A program made the translations under genes and the position numbers. Below the pieces are notes generated by a model that saw nothing but the letters and a program-made list of their open reading frames with translations, made no database searches and had not been told where the DNA came from. Positions 33,677 to 42,127 of a stretch of DNA of 64,000 nucleotides are shown here, in pieces. Position 1 is the first letter of the stretch. Each line of letters begins with the position of its first letter. The DNA is from Bordetella genomosp. 2 (GTDB taxonomy: Bacteria; Pseudomonadota; Gammaproteobacteria; Burkholderiales; Burkholderiaceae_B): contig NZ_NEVT01000004.1 of the NCBI RefSeq assembly GCF_002261345.1, positions 107,910-171,909 of the forward strand, given 5' to 3'.

Positions 33677-34755
33677 GGCCGCGCCCGCCGCACGCTGGCG
33701 CGCCGGGCGAGGCCGCGCCGCTGGCGCGCCACGAACAGCGGCCGTCCCTTGACCTCGTCGAAGATGCGGGCCACATACTCGCCCACCACGCCGAGCGAAA
33801 CGAGGTTGACGCCGGCAAAGAACAGCAGCGCCGTGACGATGGTGGTCCAGCCCGAGACCCGGTTGCCGTTGACCAGGTAGGCCAGCACCAGGTAGGCGCC
33901 ATAGGCGAACGACGCCAGCGAGAATGCGCAGCCGAGCAGGCTCACCATGCGCAGCGGCCAGGTGGTGAAAGCGGTCAGGCCGTCCAGCGCCAGGCGCAGC
34001 AGCCGCCAGGCGCCATAGCGGCTGGCGCCGGCGGCGCGGGCATCCGGCGTGTACGGCAGCGGCTCGGCGCGGAAACCCACCCAGGCATAGAGCCCTTTCA
34101 TGAAGCGGGTGCGTTCCGGCAGGGCGACCAGGGCATCTACCACGCGCCGGTCCATCAGCCGGAAGTCGCCCGCGTCGGGCGGTATCCGGACCCCGCGCGC
34201 GCCGCCGAGCAGGCGGTAGAACGCGCGGGCGCCGGCCCGCTTGAACCAGGATTCGTCGTCGCGATGCGCGCGCACGGCGTAGACCATCTCGGCGCCCGCC
34301 AGCCAGCGTTCGAGCATGGCGGCGATCAGCGCCGGCGGATGCTGCAGGTCGGCATCCAGGCAGATCACCACGTCGCCATCGGCGGCTTCGAAGCCGGCCG
34401 ACAGCGCCGCTTCCTTGCCGAAATTGCGCGACAGCTGCACGTAGCGGACGCCGTCCAGCGCCAGCCACTCGGCCATCAGCGCGGGCGTGGCGTCGGTGCT
34501 GCCGTCATCGACGACGATGATTTCCCATTGCGGGCACAGCGGCTCCAATTGAGCCCGCAATGCGGGCAGCAACAGCCGCAGGTTGTCGCATTCATTCAGG
34601 CACGGAATGACGCAGCTGACCAGTATGTCGCCCAGCATGCCGGCGTCGGACGGCGGCGCGTGCGAAGGCGCGGCCGGCAGCGCGAAGGGCGGCGCATCGG
34701 GACGGAGGAAAGGGACGACGGAGGCCGTCGCTTCGGAGCGGAACTCGACAGGCAT
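33673..34755 (-). CDS. lgmA: GT2-family glycosyltransferase (ArnC/DPM1-like), probable LgmA
   Basis: 360 residues. The GT-A domain starts at VSCVIPCLNECDNL, with IIVVDDGSTDAT and the metal-binding LDADLQHPP, and ends in two C-terminal membrane helices (SLLGCAFSLASFAYGAYLVL; VTALLFFAGVNLVSLGVVGEY). It should attach GlcNAc to undecaprenyl phosphate. The first ~40 residues are a Pro/Ala-rich extension; an internal ATG at 34638 would give the usual family length. A promoter-like block at 34781-34816 sits just upstream of the longer start. Confidence 0.82.
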   Translation of the reverse strand: MPVEFRSEATASVVPFLRPDAPPFALPAAPSHAPPSDAGMLGDILVSCVIPCLNECDNLRLLLPALRAQLEPLCPQWEIIVVDDGSTDATPALMAEWLALDGVRYVQLSRNFGKEAALSAGFEAADGDVVICLDADLQHPPALIAAMLERWLAGAEMVYAVRAHRDDESWFKRAGARAFYRLLGGARGVRIPPDAGDFRLMDRRVVDALVALPERTRFMKGLYAWVGFRAEPLPYTPDARAAGASRYGAWRLLRLALDGLTAFTTWPLRMVSLLGCAFSLASFAYGAYLVLAYLVNGNRVSGWTTIVTALLFFAGVNLVSLGVVGEYVARIFDEVKGRPLFVARQRRGLARRASVRRARP

Positions 34756-34780
34756 GGCAGGTGCTTGCAGTACAAGAGCG

Positions 34781-34816
34781 CCCAGTATGCGAGGCCGCGC
34801 GTCGAATTTTCGTTGA
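34781..34816 (-). promoter_or_regulatory. Repeated promoter block upstream of lgmA
   Basis: The 36 bases match 35421-35456 at 30 positions with no gap. Read on the minus strand they contain spaced half-sites TCAAC and TTCGAC about 11 bases apart (the spacing used by OmpR-family regulators), then a -10-like CATACT at 34789-34784. There is no good -35 at the right distance, as in activator-dependent promoters. Confidence 0.6.
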
Positions 34817-34839
34817 GCCGCCGTGGCCGGCGCGCCGTT

Positions 34840-35385
34840 TCAGGTGCGTGGCGCCAGCGCGGCCCAGGCCCGCAGCGCCAGGCAGCCGCAGAATGCGCCC
34901 AGCATGGCGGCCAATGCCGCGCCCACCATGTCCAGGGGCCAGTGGATGCCGACGAAGACGCGCGCCCACGCCACCAGCAGGCCCAGGACGCCCAGCGCTG
35001 CCGCCAGCGGCCATTGGCGGCGGGCGGCCAGCGCCGCGGCCAGCGTCCAGACGAAGGTCGCGTGGCTGCTCGGCATGGAATTATTGGCGGCGTGGGCCAC
35101 CATGGCGGGCCCGAAGCCCGCGGCGAACGGCCGCGCATGATAGGCCAGCAGGCTCATGGCCAGTTCGGCCAGGCGCGCGCTGGCGCAGGCGCACGCGACC
35201 AGGCAGGCGGCGGCCGCGTCGCGCCGGCAGACCAGCCATCCCAGCACCAGGACGGCCGCCAGATAGACCGGCAATTCGGCCAGCCAGGCGGCGGCCTGCA
35301 CCCAGATGGGGCCGGCCGCCAGGCTGCCGTGGAAGAACCGGAACGCGGCGATGTTCCACGCCTCCAGGAATTCGATGTCGTACAC
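34840..35385 (-). CDS. PAP2-family membrane phosphatase
   Basis: 181 residues with five or six membrane segments. The three catalytic motifs are present: ARPF after LLAYH (C1), NSMPSSHATF (C2) and ARVFVGIHWPLD (C3). Members dephosphorylate undecaprenyl pyrophosphate or lipid A, or transfer phosphate to lipid A (LpxT/LpxE-like). Its promoter block duplicates that of lgmA, and it lies directly upstream of lgmA on the same strand, so recycling of undecaprenyl carriers or lipid A phosphate editing is plausible. Confidence 0.87.
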   Translation of the reverse strand: MYDIEFLEAWNIAAFRFFHGSLAAGPIWVQAAAWLAELPVYLAAVLVLGWLVCRRDAAAACLVACACASARLAELAMSLLAYHARPFAAGFGPAMVAHAANNSMPSSHATFVWTLAAALAARRQWPLAAALGVLGLLVAWARVFVGIHWPLDMVGAALAAMLGAFCGCLALRAWAALAPRT

Positions 35386-35420
35386 GAGCGGGCTCGACGG
35401 GCGTCAGGGGGATCGGTGGC

Positions 35421-35456
35421 GCCAGTGTGCAAGGCTCCGCGTCGAATTTCCGTTGA
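35421..35456 (-). promoter_or_regulatory. Repeated promoter block upstream of the PAP2 gene
   Basis: Near copy of 34781-34816 (30/36). On the minus strand it has half-sites TTCAAC and TTCGAC spaced by 11 bases and a -10-like CACACT, about 40 bases before the PAP2 start. Confidence 0.6.
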
Positions 35457-35470
35457 AGCGGCGCCCCGCG

Positions 35471-36187
35471 CTAGGGCCGCGCCGCGGCGATCAGGTCGCC
35501 CAGCCGCCGCCGCTGCCGCCCCTGGGCATCGAAGTTATCGGGCGCCAGCCATTGCTCCATGCCGCTGCGCACGGCCGGCCATTCGCCGTCGATGATCGAG
35601 AACCAGGCGGTGTCGCGGTTGCGGCCCTTGTAGACGATGGCCTGGCGGAAAATGCCTTCGAACTGGAAGCCGAGCCGCGCCGCGGCCGCGCGCGACGGCG
35701 CATTGAGGCTGTCGCACTTCCATTCGTAGCGCCGGTAGCCCAGCTGGTCGAAGGCGCGCCGCATCAGCAGGTACTGCGCCTCGGTGGCCGCCGGGGTGCG
35801 CTTGAGCTGTTCCGAATAGACCACATGGCCGACTTCGATCACGCCGTTGGCGGGGTCGATGCGCATGGCCGCCAGCGTGCCGACCGCGCGGCCGCTGCCC
35901 GCCTCGACGATGGCGTAGTGCTGCGGATCCTCGGAGGCCTCCATCTTGCGCGCGTAGGCCTGGAAACTGTCCCGGTCGGCAAACGGGCCGGCGTAGGTGT
36001 AGGTCCAGTCGCTGTCGTCGGGCGTCTGGCTGAATGCCGCGTGCAGGTCGTCGCCGTGGCGCGCCGCGTCCATCGGCTCCAGCCGGCAGTAGTGCCCGGC
36101 CAGGGGCTCGCGCGGCGGGCGGGGACGGGCGGTCCAGTTGGGTACGGGCTGGCCTACGGGTTGTTGCGACACGGTGACGGTGGACAT
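35471..36187 (-). CDS. GNAT acetyltransferase (RimJ/RimL-like)
   Basis: 238 residues. The domain starts near LAGHYCRLEPMDAARHG and includes YAIVEAGSGRAVGTLAAMRID, the E-V-G-H-V strand and the late CDSLNAPSRAAAARLGFQFEGIFR motif characteristic of the RimJ/L branch, with the acetyl-CoA loop near AATEAQYLLMRRAF. Targets may be protein N-termini, polyamines or drugs; the gene offers no further clue. It diverges from the MocR gene. Confidence 0.86.
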   Translation of the reverse strand: MSTVTVSQQPVGQPVPNWTARPRPPREPLAGHYCRLEPMDAARHGDDLHAAFSQTPDDSDWTYTYAGPFADRDSFQAYARKMEASEDPQHYAIVEAGSGRAVGTLAAMRIDPANGVIEVGHVVYSEQLKRTPAATEAQYLLMRRAFDQLGYRRYEWKCDSLNAPSRAAAARLGFQFEGIFRQAIVYKGRNRDTAWFSIIDGEWPAVRSGMEQWLAPDNFDAQGRQRRRLGDLIAAARP

Positions 36188-36292
36188 GCGGACGATCCTC
36201 TCTTCACGGATGGCTGGGAAACGACATACTCCCTAAGGTAGCCGAACCGTGGCATGCTAAAAAGCACCAAAATTCAATTATTTTTTGGAGCC

Positions 36293-37747
36293 ATGAACGA
36301 CGGCGCCGCCCTCCTCGACAGCCCGCTCGCCACCCCGCGGGGCCGCCAGACCCTGCAGCGCCAGTTGCTGCAGCGCCTGAAGCAGTCCATCCTGGACGGC
36401 CGCCTGCCGCCCGGCAGCCGGCTGCCCGCCTCGCGCGCGCTGGCGGACCAACTGGGCGTTTCGCGCAATACCGTGCTGCTGGCCTATGGCCAGTTGACGG
36501 CCGAGGGCTATGTGCTGGCCGACCGCCAGGGCACGCGGGTGGCGCCGCTGCCGTCCGCGCCGCGGGCCCGCCCGCCGCAGGGTGCGCCCAGCGCCCCGAC
36601 GGCGCGGCGCATCGCGCGCATCCCCGCGTCCGCACCGCCCGCCGAGCCGGGGGTGGCGCTGCGGCCCGGCACGCCGGCGCTCAGTCATTTCCCGCTGGGC
36701 GCGTGGCGTCGGGCGGTCGACCGCGCCCTGCGCAACATGCCGCTGGCCACGCTGGGATACGGCGACCCGGCCGGCGAGCCGGCGCTGCGCCAGGCCATCG
36801 CCCGGCACCTGGGCATATCGCGCGGCGTGCGCTGCGCGGCCGACCAGATCGTCATCACCGAAGGCGCGCAGGAAGCCTTGTCGCTGTGCGCGCGGCTGGT
36901 CGGCAACCCGGGCGACACCGCCTGGGTGGAAGACCCGGGCTACCGCGGCGCCAAGACGGCCCTGCAGGCCAGCGACCTGCGCATCGTGCCCGTGCCGGTC
37001 GACGAGCAAGGCATCGCGCCGGCCGACTCCCTGTGGCGCCGCCGGCCGCCGCGGCTGATCTATGCCACCCCGTCGCACCAGTATCCCACCGGCGCGGTGC
37101 TGGCCGCGGCGCGCCGCCTGGCGCTGCTGGAGCGGGCCCGCCAGGCCGGCGCCTGGATCATCGAGGACGACTACGACAGCGAATTCCGCCACCATGGCGA
37201 GCCGATCCCGGCCATGCAAGGGCTGGCCGAGGATACGCCGGTGCTGTATGCGGGCACCTTCAGCAAGACCATGTTCCCGGCCCTGCGGATCGGTTTCCTG
37301 GTGGTGCCGCCGGCGCTCGACGGGCCGTCCCGCATCGCCGTGCAGGAGCTGTTGCGCGGCGGCCATCGCCACGAACAACTGGCGCTGGCCGAATTCATCG
37401 ACAGCGGCCAGTTCGCCCGCCACCTGGGACGCATGCGCCGCCTGTACCGCGACCGGCAGCAGGCCCTGCGGGCGGCGCTGGCCCGCTACCTGGCGCTGCC
37501 GCATCAATTGGTGGGCGGCCAGGGCGGGCTGCACCTGACCTTGCGCCTGCCGGCCCGCTATCCGGACCAGGCCATCGCCGCCGAGGCGCGGCGCGCCGGC
37601 ATGGCGCCGGCCGCGCTGTCCGGTTTCGCGCTGCGGCCGGCCGGGCACAACGGCCTGGTGCTCGGCTACGGCAACACGCCCGCCGAGCTGTTCGAGCCGC
37701 TGATCAAGCGGCTGGCGGCCATCATCGAGGCGTGCGCCGGGCGTTGA
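36293..37747 (+). CDS. MocR-family (GntR HTH plus aminotransferase domain) regulator
   Basis: 484 residues from the ATG at 36293; an ATG at 36254 is in frame but would read through AT-rich promoter-like DNA. The N-terminal winged helix includes SRLPASRALADQLGVSRNTVL, then a linker, then a class I aminotransferase fold with the PLP lysine Lys325 in AGTFSKTMFPALRIG and the Asp in IIEDDYDSEF. Such proteins (PdxR, GabR) sense PLP with or without an amine ligand. The divergent acetyltransferase gene is a likely target. Confidence 0.9.
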   Translation: MNDGAALLDSPLATPRGRQTLQRQLLQRLKQSILDGRLPPGSRLPASRALADQLGVSRNTVLLAYGQLTAEGYVLADRQGTRVAPLPSAPRARPPQGAPSAPTARRIARIPASAPPAEPGVALRPGTPALSHFPLGAWRRAVDRALRNMPLATLGYGDPAGEPALRQAIARHLGISRGVRCAADQIVITEGAQEALSLCARLVGNPGDTAWVEDPGYRGAKTALQASDLRIVPVPVDEQGIAPADSLWRRRPPRLIYATPSHQYPTGAVLAAARRLALLERARQAGAWIIEDDYDSEFRHHGEPIPAMQGLAEDTPVLYAGTFSKTMFPALRIGFLVVPPALDGPSRIAVQELLRGGHRHEQLALAEFIDSGQFARHLGRMRRLYRDRQQALRAALARYLALPHQLVGGQGGLHLTLRLPARYPDQAIAAEARRAGMAPAALSGFALRPAGHNGLVLGYGNTPAELFEPLIKRLAAIIEACAGR

Positions 37748-37765
37748 GGCGACCCGGCCGCCGCC

Positions 37766-38065
37766 CTACCCGCCGATCAGCCCGCCCAGCAGCAGCATCG
37801 CCAGCACCAGCCAGAAGATGCCGGCCACGATGGCGCGCCGCAGGAAGGCCTTGACGGCGGCCCACAGCAGCACCAGGCCCAGCACCAGCAGGGCGAAATT
37901 GAAGATCGACGGGCTCATGCCCAGGGCGCCGGCCAGGCCGGAGAAAAAATCGCCCAGGGCGCTGCCCAGGCCGCCGAAAACATAGCGCAGGCCCGCCACG
38001 ATGGCGCGGATGACCTCGCCGAGCATGGCGCCCACCGAGCCGAAAAAACTGTCTTCAGTCTGCAT
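37766..38065 (-). CDS. Small membrane protein of unknown function
   Basis: 99 residues. An amphipathic N-terminal half with repeated small residues (FGSVGAMLGEVIRAIVAGL, then FFSGLAGALG) is followed by two hydrophobic segments (FNFALLVLGLVLLWAAV and AIVAGIFWLVLAMLLLGGLIGG). No family is recognised. It converges with the MocR gene 18 bases away and diverges from glutathione reductase. Codon use is like that of its neighbours, which supports a real gene. Confidence 0.65.
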   Translation of the reverse strand: MQTEDSFFGSVGAMLGEVIRAIVAGLRYVFGGLGSALGDFFSGLAGALGMSPSIFNFALLVLGLVLLWAAVKAFLRRAIVAGIFWLVLAMLLLGGLIGG

Positions 38066-38249
38066 GAGATCCCATAGCGGGGATGCCCCCCGGAAGGCGG
38101 CCGCCGCGCGGGCGCCGCCACTGCTGGAATGTATCCGATCCGCGCCCGGCCTGCGCGGGCTCCTGCGGACCGGCGTCGATTAGAGGTTTAATACAGCCTC
38201 TTCTGGTGTATTTGCGCGCGGCCGCCGGATGGCCGCGGAAAGGACGAAG

Positions 38250-39608
38250 ATGGCTTTCGATTTTGACCTGTTCGTAATTGGCGCGGGCTCGGGCGGCGTG
38301 CGCGCCGCGCGTTTCGCCGCCGGCTTCGGCGCCCGCGTGGCGGTGGCGGAAAGCCGCTACCTGGGCGGCACCTGCGTGAACGTGGGCTGCGTTCCCAAGA
38401 AGCTGCTGGTGTATGGCGCGCACTACCGCGAAGATTTCGAGCACGCCGCCGGCTACGGCTGGACGGTCGGCCGCCCCGGCTTCGACTGGCCCACCCTGAT
38501 CGCCAACAAGAACCGCGAAATCGAACGCCTGAACGGCATCTACCGCAACCTGCTGGTGGGCAGCGGCGTGACGCTGTACGAAGGCCACGCCCGCCTGCTC
38601 GATCCGCACACGGTCGAGGTCAACGGCCAGCGCTGCACGGCCCGGCACATCCTGGTGGCCACCGGCGGCTGGCCGCAGGTGCCGGACATCCCCGGCAAGG
38701 AGCACGCCATCACCTCGAACGAGGCGTTCTTCCTGCAGACCCTGCCGCGCCGCGTGCTGGTGGTGGGCGGCGGCTACATCGCGGTGGAATTCGCCTCCAT
38801 TTTCAACGGCCTGGGCGCGCAGACGGTGCAGGTCTACCGGCGCGAGCTGTTCCTGCGCGGCTTCGACGGCGGCGTGCGCGAGCACCTGCGCGACGAGCTC
38901 ATCAAGAAAGGCCTGGACTTGCGCTTCAACGCCGACGTGGCGCGCATCGACAAGCGGCCCGACGGCAGCCTGGCGGCCACGCTGCAAAGCGGCGAAGTCA
39001 TCGAGACCGACTGCGTGTTCTATGCCACCGGCCGGCGCCCCATGCTGGACAACCTCGGGCTCGAGAACACCGGCGTGAAGCTCAACGAAGACGGTTTCAT
39101 TGCGGTCGACGACGAATACCGCAGCAGCGAGCCGTCGATCCTGGCGGTGGGCGATGTCATCGGCCGCATGCCGCTGACCCCGGTGGCGCTGGCCGAAGGC
39201 ATGGCGGTGGCGCGCCGCCTGTTCCGTCCCGAGGAATACCGCAAGGTCGACTACAACCTGATTCCCACCGCCGTGTTCAGCCTGCCGAACATCGGCACGG
39301 TGGGCCTGACCACCGAGGACGCGGTGGCGGCCGGCCACCGCGTCAAGCGCTTCGAGAGCCGCTTCCGCCCCATGAAGCTGACGCTGACCGGCGACCAGGA
39401 AAAGACCCTCATGAAGCTGGTGGTGGACGCCGACACCGATCGGGTGCTGGGCTGCCACATGGTCGGCCCGGACGCCGGCGAGATCGTGCAGGGACTGGCG
39501 GTGGCGCTCAAGGCCGGCGCCACCAAGCAGGTATTCGACGAAACGATCGGCATCCACCCCACCGCCGCCGAGGAGTTCGTCACGCTGCGCACCCCGGTGC
39601 AAGAATAG
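38250..39608 (+). CDS. gor: Glutathione-disulfide reductase
   Basis: 452 residues from the ATG at 38250, with GAAAGGA upstream. The FAD motif is [16 protein letters not shown], redox-active cysteines Cys42 and Cys47 are in [14 protein letters not shown], the NADPH-binding motif is [14 protein letters not shown], and the C-terminal [10 protein letters not shown] supplies the catalytic His-Glu pair from the partner subunit. It reduces GSSG with NADPH in the cytoplasm to maintain the thiol pool. It is monocistronic. Confidence 0.95.
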   Translation: MAFDFDLFVIGAGSGGVRAARFAAGFGARVAVAESRYLGGTCVNVGCVPKKLLVYGAHYREDFEHAAGYGWTVGRPGFDWPTLIANKNREIERLNGIYRNLLVGSGVTLYEGHARLLDPHTVEVNGQRCTARHILVATGGWPQVPDIPGKEHAITSNEAFFLQTLPRRVLVVGGGYIAVEFASIFNGLGAQTVQVYRRELFLRGFDGGVREHLRDELIKKGLDLRFNADVARIDKRPDGSLAATLQSGEVIETDCVFYATGRRPMLDNLGLENTGVKLNEDGFIAVDDEYRSSEPSILAVGDVIGRMPLTPVALAEGMAVARRLFRPEEYRKVDYNLIPTAVFSLPNIGTVGLTTEDAVAAGHRVKRFESRFRPMKLTLTGDQEKTLMKLVVDADTDRVLGCHMVGPDAGEIVQGLAVALKAGATKQVFDETIGIHPTAAEEFVTLRTPVQE

Positions 39609-39677
39609 GCCTGTTCCGATACAGATCTGCGGTACGCTTCCGGACGGATCCCCTTTCTTTTCCGCCCGGAGCCCCGC

Positions 39678-40310
39678 ATGCCCGAACTGTCCAACCTGGT
39701 CGCCTTCGCCCTGCTGTCGCTGGGCATGGTGCTGACCCCCGGCCCCAACATGATCTACCTGATCTCGCGCTCGATCTCGCAGGGGCCGCGGGCCGGCCTG
39801 ATCTCCCTGGGCGGCGTGGCCGTGGGTTTCGTGTTCTACGTGCTGTGCGCCGCGCTGGGCATCACCGCATTGCTGCTGTCGGTGCCCTATGCCTACGATG
39901 CGCTGCGGCTGGGCGGCGCGCTGTACCTGGGCTACCTGGCCTGGCAGGCGTTGCGGCCGGGCGGCCGCTCGCCGTTCCAGGTGCGCGAGCTGCCGCGCAG
40001 CAGCCCGCGCCAGCTGTTCACCATGGGGCTGGTCACCAACCTGCTCAATCCCAAGATCGCCATCCTGTACCTGTCGCTGCTGCCGCAATTCATCTCGCCG
40101 GACCAGGGCAGCGTGCTGCTGCAGTCGCTCACGCTGGGCTTCATGCAGATCCTCATCAGCCTCAGCATCAATGCGCTGATCGCCCTGGCGGCGGGCTCGA
40201 TCGCCGGCTTCCTGGGCACCCGGCCGCTCTGGCTGGTGGCGCAGCGCTGGCTGATGGGCACCGTGCTGGCCGGCCTGGCGGTGCGCATGGCGCTCGACTC
40301 GCGGCGTTGA
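39678..40310 (+). CDS. LysE/RhtB-family amino acid exporter
   Basis: 210 residues with five or six membrane segments. The family motif LTPGPNMIYLISRSISQGPRAGLISLGGVAVG (residues ~14-45) and the NLLNPKIAILYLSLLPQFI segment are both clear. It exports an amino acid or homoserine lactone-type compound. It lies between gor and the DAHP synthase gene with no visible operon link. Confidence 0.92.
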   Translation: MPELSNLVAFALLSLGMVLTPGPNMIYLISRSISQGPRAGLISLGGVAVGFVFYVLCAALGITALLLSVPYAYDALRLGGALYLGYLAWQALRPGGRSPFQVRELPRSSPRQLFTMGLVTNLLNPKIAILYLSLLPQFISPDQGSVLLQSLTLGFMQILISLSINALIALAAGSIAGFLGTRPLWLVAQRWLMGTVLAGLAVRMALDSRR

Positions 40311-40379
40311 CGCGGCGCGGCGGCGCGGGCGCGGCGGGGTGCGATAATCCCGTCCGCAGCCCGCATTTCCGAGACCGCC

Positions 40380-41506
40380 ATGAACCGTATCGACGACCCC
40401 CCCTGCACGACCGCGAAGCCGGCCAGGCCGATTCCACGCAAGACACCACCCGCATCGACGATGTCCGCATCGGCGCGGTGCGTCCGCTGATTTCCCCTGC
40501 CCTGCTGCAGGACGAACTGCCCGTGCCGGCCGCCACGCAGACCCTGGTGGAAGACGCCCGCGCCCGCATCGCCGACATACTCCATGGGCGCGACGACCGG
40601 CTGGTGGTGGTGGGCCCCTGCTCCATCCACGACCACGACCAGGCGCTGGAATATGCCGCGCGCCTGAAAGACGCCGCCCAGGCGCTGCGCGACGACCTGC
40701 TCGTCGTCATGCGGGTGTACTTCGAGAAGCCCCGCACCACGGTGGGCTGGAAGGGCTACATCAACGACCCGCGCCTGGACGGCAGCTTCCGCATCAACGA
40801 AGGCCTGCGGCGCGCCCGCGAGCTGCTGCTGGAAATCAGCGCGCTGGGGCTGCCCATCGCCACTGAATTCCTCGACCTGCTCAGCCCGCAGTACATCGCC
40901 GACCTGATCGCCTGGGGCGCCATCGGCGCGCGCACCACGGAAAGCCCCAGCCACCGCCAGCTGGCCTCGGGCCTGAGCTGCCCGCTGGGCTTCAAGAACG
41001 GCACCGACGGCGGCGTGCAGGTGGCGGCCGACGCCATCGTGGCGGCGCGCGCCAGGCACGCGTTCATGGGCATGACCAAAATGGGCATGGCCGCCATCTT
41101 CGAGACCCGCGGCAACGACGACACCCATGTGATCCTGCGCGGCGGCAAGCAAGGCCCCAACTACGACGCCGCCAGCGTGGCGGCGTGCTGCGCGGCGCTG
41201 GCCGCCGCCGGCCAGCGCGAGCAGGTCATGATCGACTGTTCGCACGCCAACTCGAACAAGTCGCACCAGCGCCAGGTCGAGGTGGCGTACGACGTGGCCG
41301 CGCAACTGGCCGCCGGCGAGCGCCGCATCATCGGCGTCATGATCGAAAGCCACCTGGAAGAAGGCCGGCAGGACCTCAAGCCCGGCGTGCCGCTGCGCCA
41401 TGGCGTGTCCATCACCGATGCCTGCCTGGGGTGGGCCCAGACCGAACCGGTGCTGGCCGACCTGGCCCAGGCGGTGCGCCAGCGGCGCACGCACGCCGCG
41501 GCCTAG
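40380..41506 (+). pseudogene. aroG: 3-deoxy-7-phosphoheptulonate (DAHP) synthase, class I, with 5' frameshift
   Basis: The catalytic body is complete: VVVGPCSIHDHDQA, MRVYFEKPRTTVGWKG, GARTTESPSHRQLASGLS, DCSHANSNK and the C-terminal GVSITDACLG. The natural start (ATG 40380, MNRIDD) is separated from it by a run of seven C (40397-40403); eight C would put both in one frame. As written, translation must begin downstream, for example at the in-frame GTG 40478, losing about 35 residues that usually carry the Phe/Tyr feedback segment. It may therefore be a slippage switch, a deregulated enzyme, a dead copy or a sequencing error. The reaction joins PEP and erythrose 4-phosphate at the head of aromatic synthesis. 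Confidence 0.8.
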
Positions 41507-41655
41507 CAGCATCGCGCGGCGGCCACGGGCTGCCGCGCACTCTCAGAGGATCAGGCAAGAATAGCGGAGTAATCGGCATTGCTGGCGCGCATGCGGATTT
41601 TTTATCCTGATGGCCTTCGGGGCGCCGCCCCCGCGACTCAGGAAGGAAATCCCCC

Positions 41656-42114
41656 ATGCCCAACTTGAACATCAATGGCCAGGATACCGCCGTCGATGCG
41701 CCCGCCGAAATGCCGCTGCTGTGGGCGCTGCGCGATGTCGTCGACCTCACCGGCACCAAGTACGGATGCGGCATGGCCCTGTGCGGCGCCTGTACGGTGC
41801 ATGCCGACGGGGCGGCGATCCGCTCGTGCGTGACGCCGCTGGCGGCCGTGGCCGGCAAGAAGATCACCACCATCGAGGGCGTGGGCGCCGACAGCGTCGG
41901 GCAAGCCGTGCAGGCCGCCTGGCGCAAGCTCGACGTGGCCCAGTGCGGCTACTGCCAGTCGGGCCAGATCATGTCGGCCACCGCCCTGCTGGCCCAGAAC
42001 AAGCAGCCCAGCGATGCCGACATCGATGCCGCCATGAGCGGCAACGTGTGCCGGTGCGCCACCTATGTGCGCATCCGCGCCGCCATCCACGAAGCCGCCC
42101 GCGCGCTGGCCTGA
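41656..42114 (+). CDS. [2Fe-2S] subunit of a molybdenum hydroxylase (IorA/CoxS-like)
   Basis: 152 residues with two iron-sulfur sites: Cys38, 43, 46 and 58 ([13 protein letters not shown]) in the ferredoxin-like domain, and Cys97, 100, 132 and 134 ([16 protein letters not shown]) in the helical domain. AGGAAGGAAA precedes the ATG. It passes electrons from the molybdopterin subunit encoded 13 bases downstream. No FAD subunit gene is adjacent, as in isoquinoline oxidoreductase-type two-subunit enzymes, where a cytochrome or other acceptor takes the electrons. Confidence 0.92.
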   Translation: MPNLNINGQDTAVDAPAEMPLLWALRDVVDLTGTKYGCGMALCGACTVHADGAAIRSCVTPLAAVAGKKITTIEGVGADSVGQAVQAAWRKLDVAQCGYCQSGQIMSATALLAQNKQPSDADIDAAMSGNVCRCATYVRIRAAIHEAARALA

Positions 42115-42127
42115 ACAGGAGTCCGTC

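Noticed and set aside
34781..34816. BvgA heptad sites before lgmA
   Set aside because: TTTC-N-TA-type inverted heptads could not be read convincingly; the visible pattern is two direct half-sites 11 bases apart, so I describe it only as an OmpR-type candidate.
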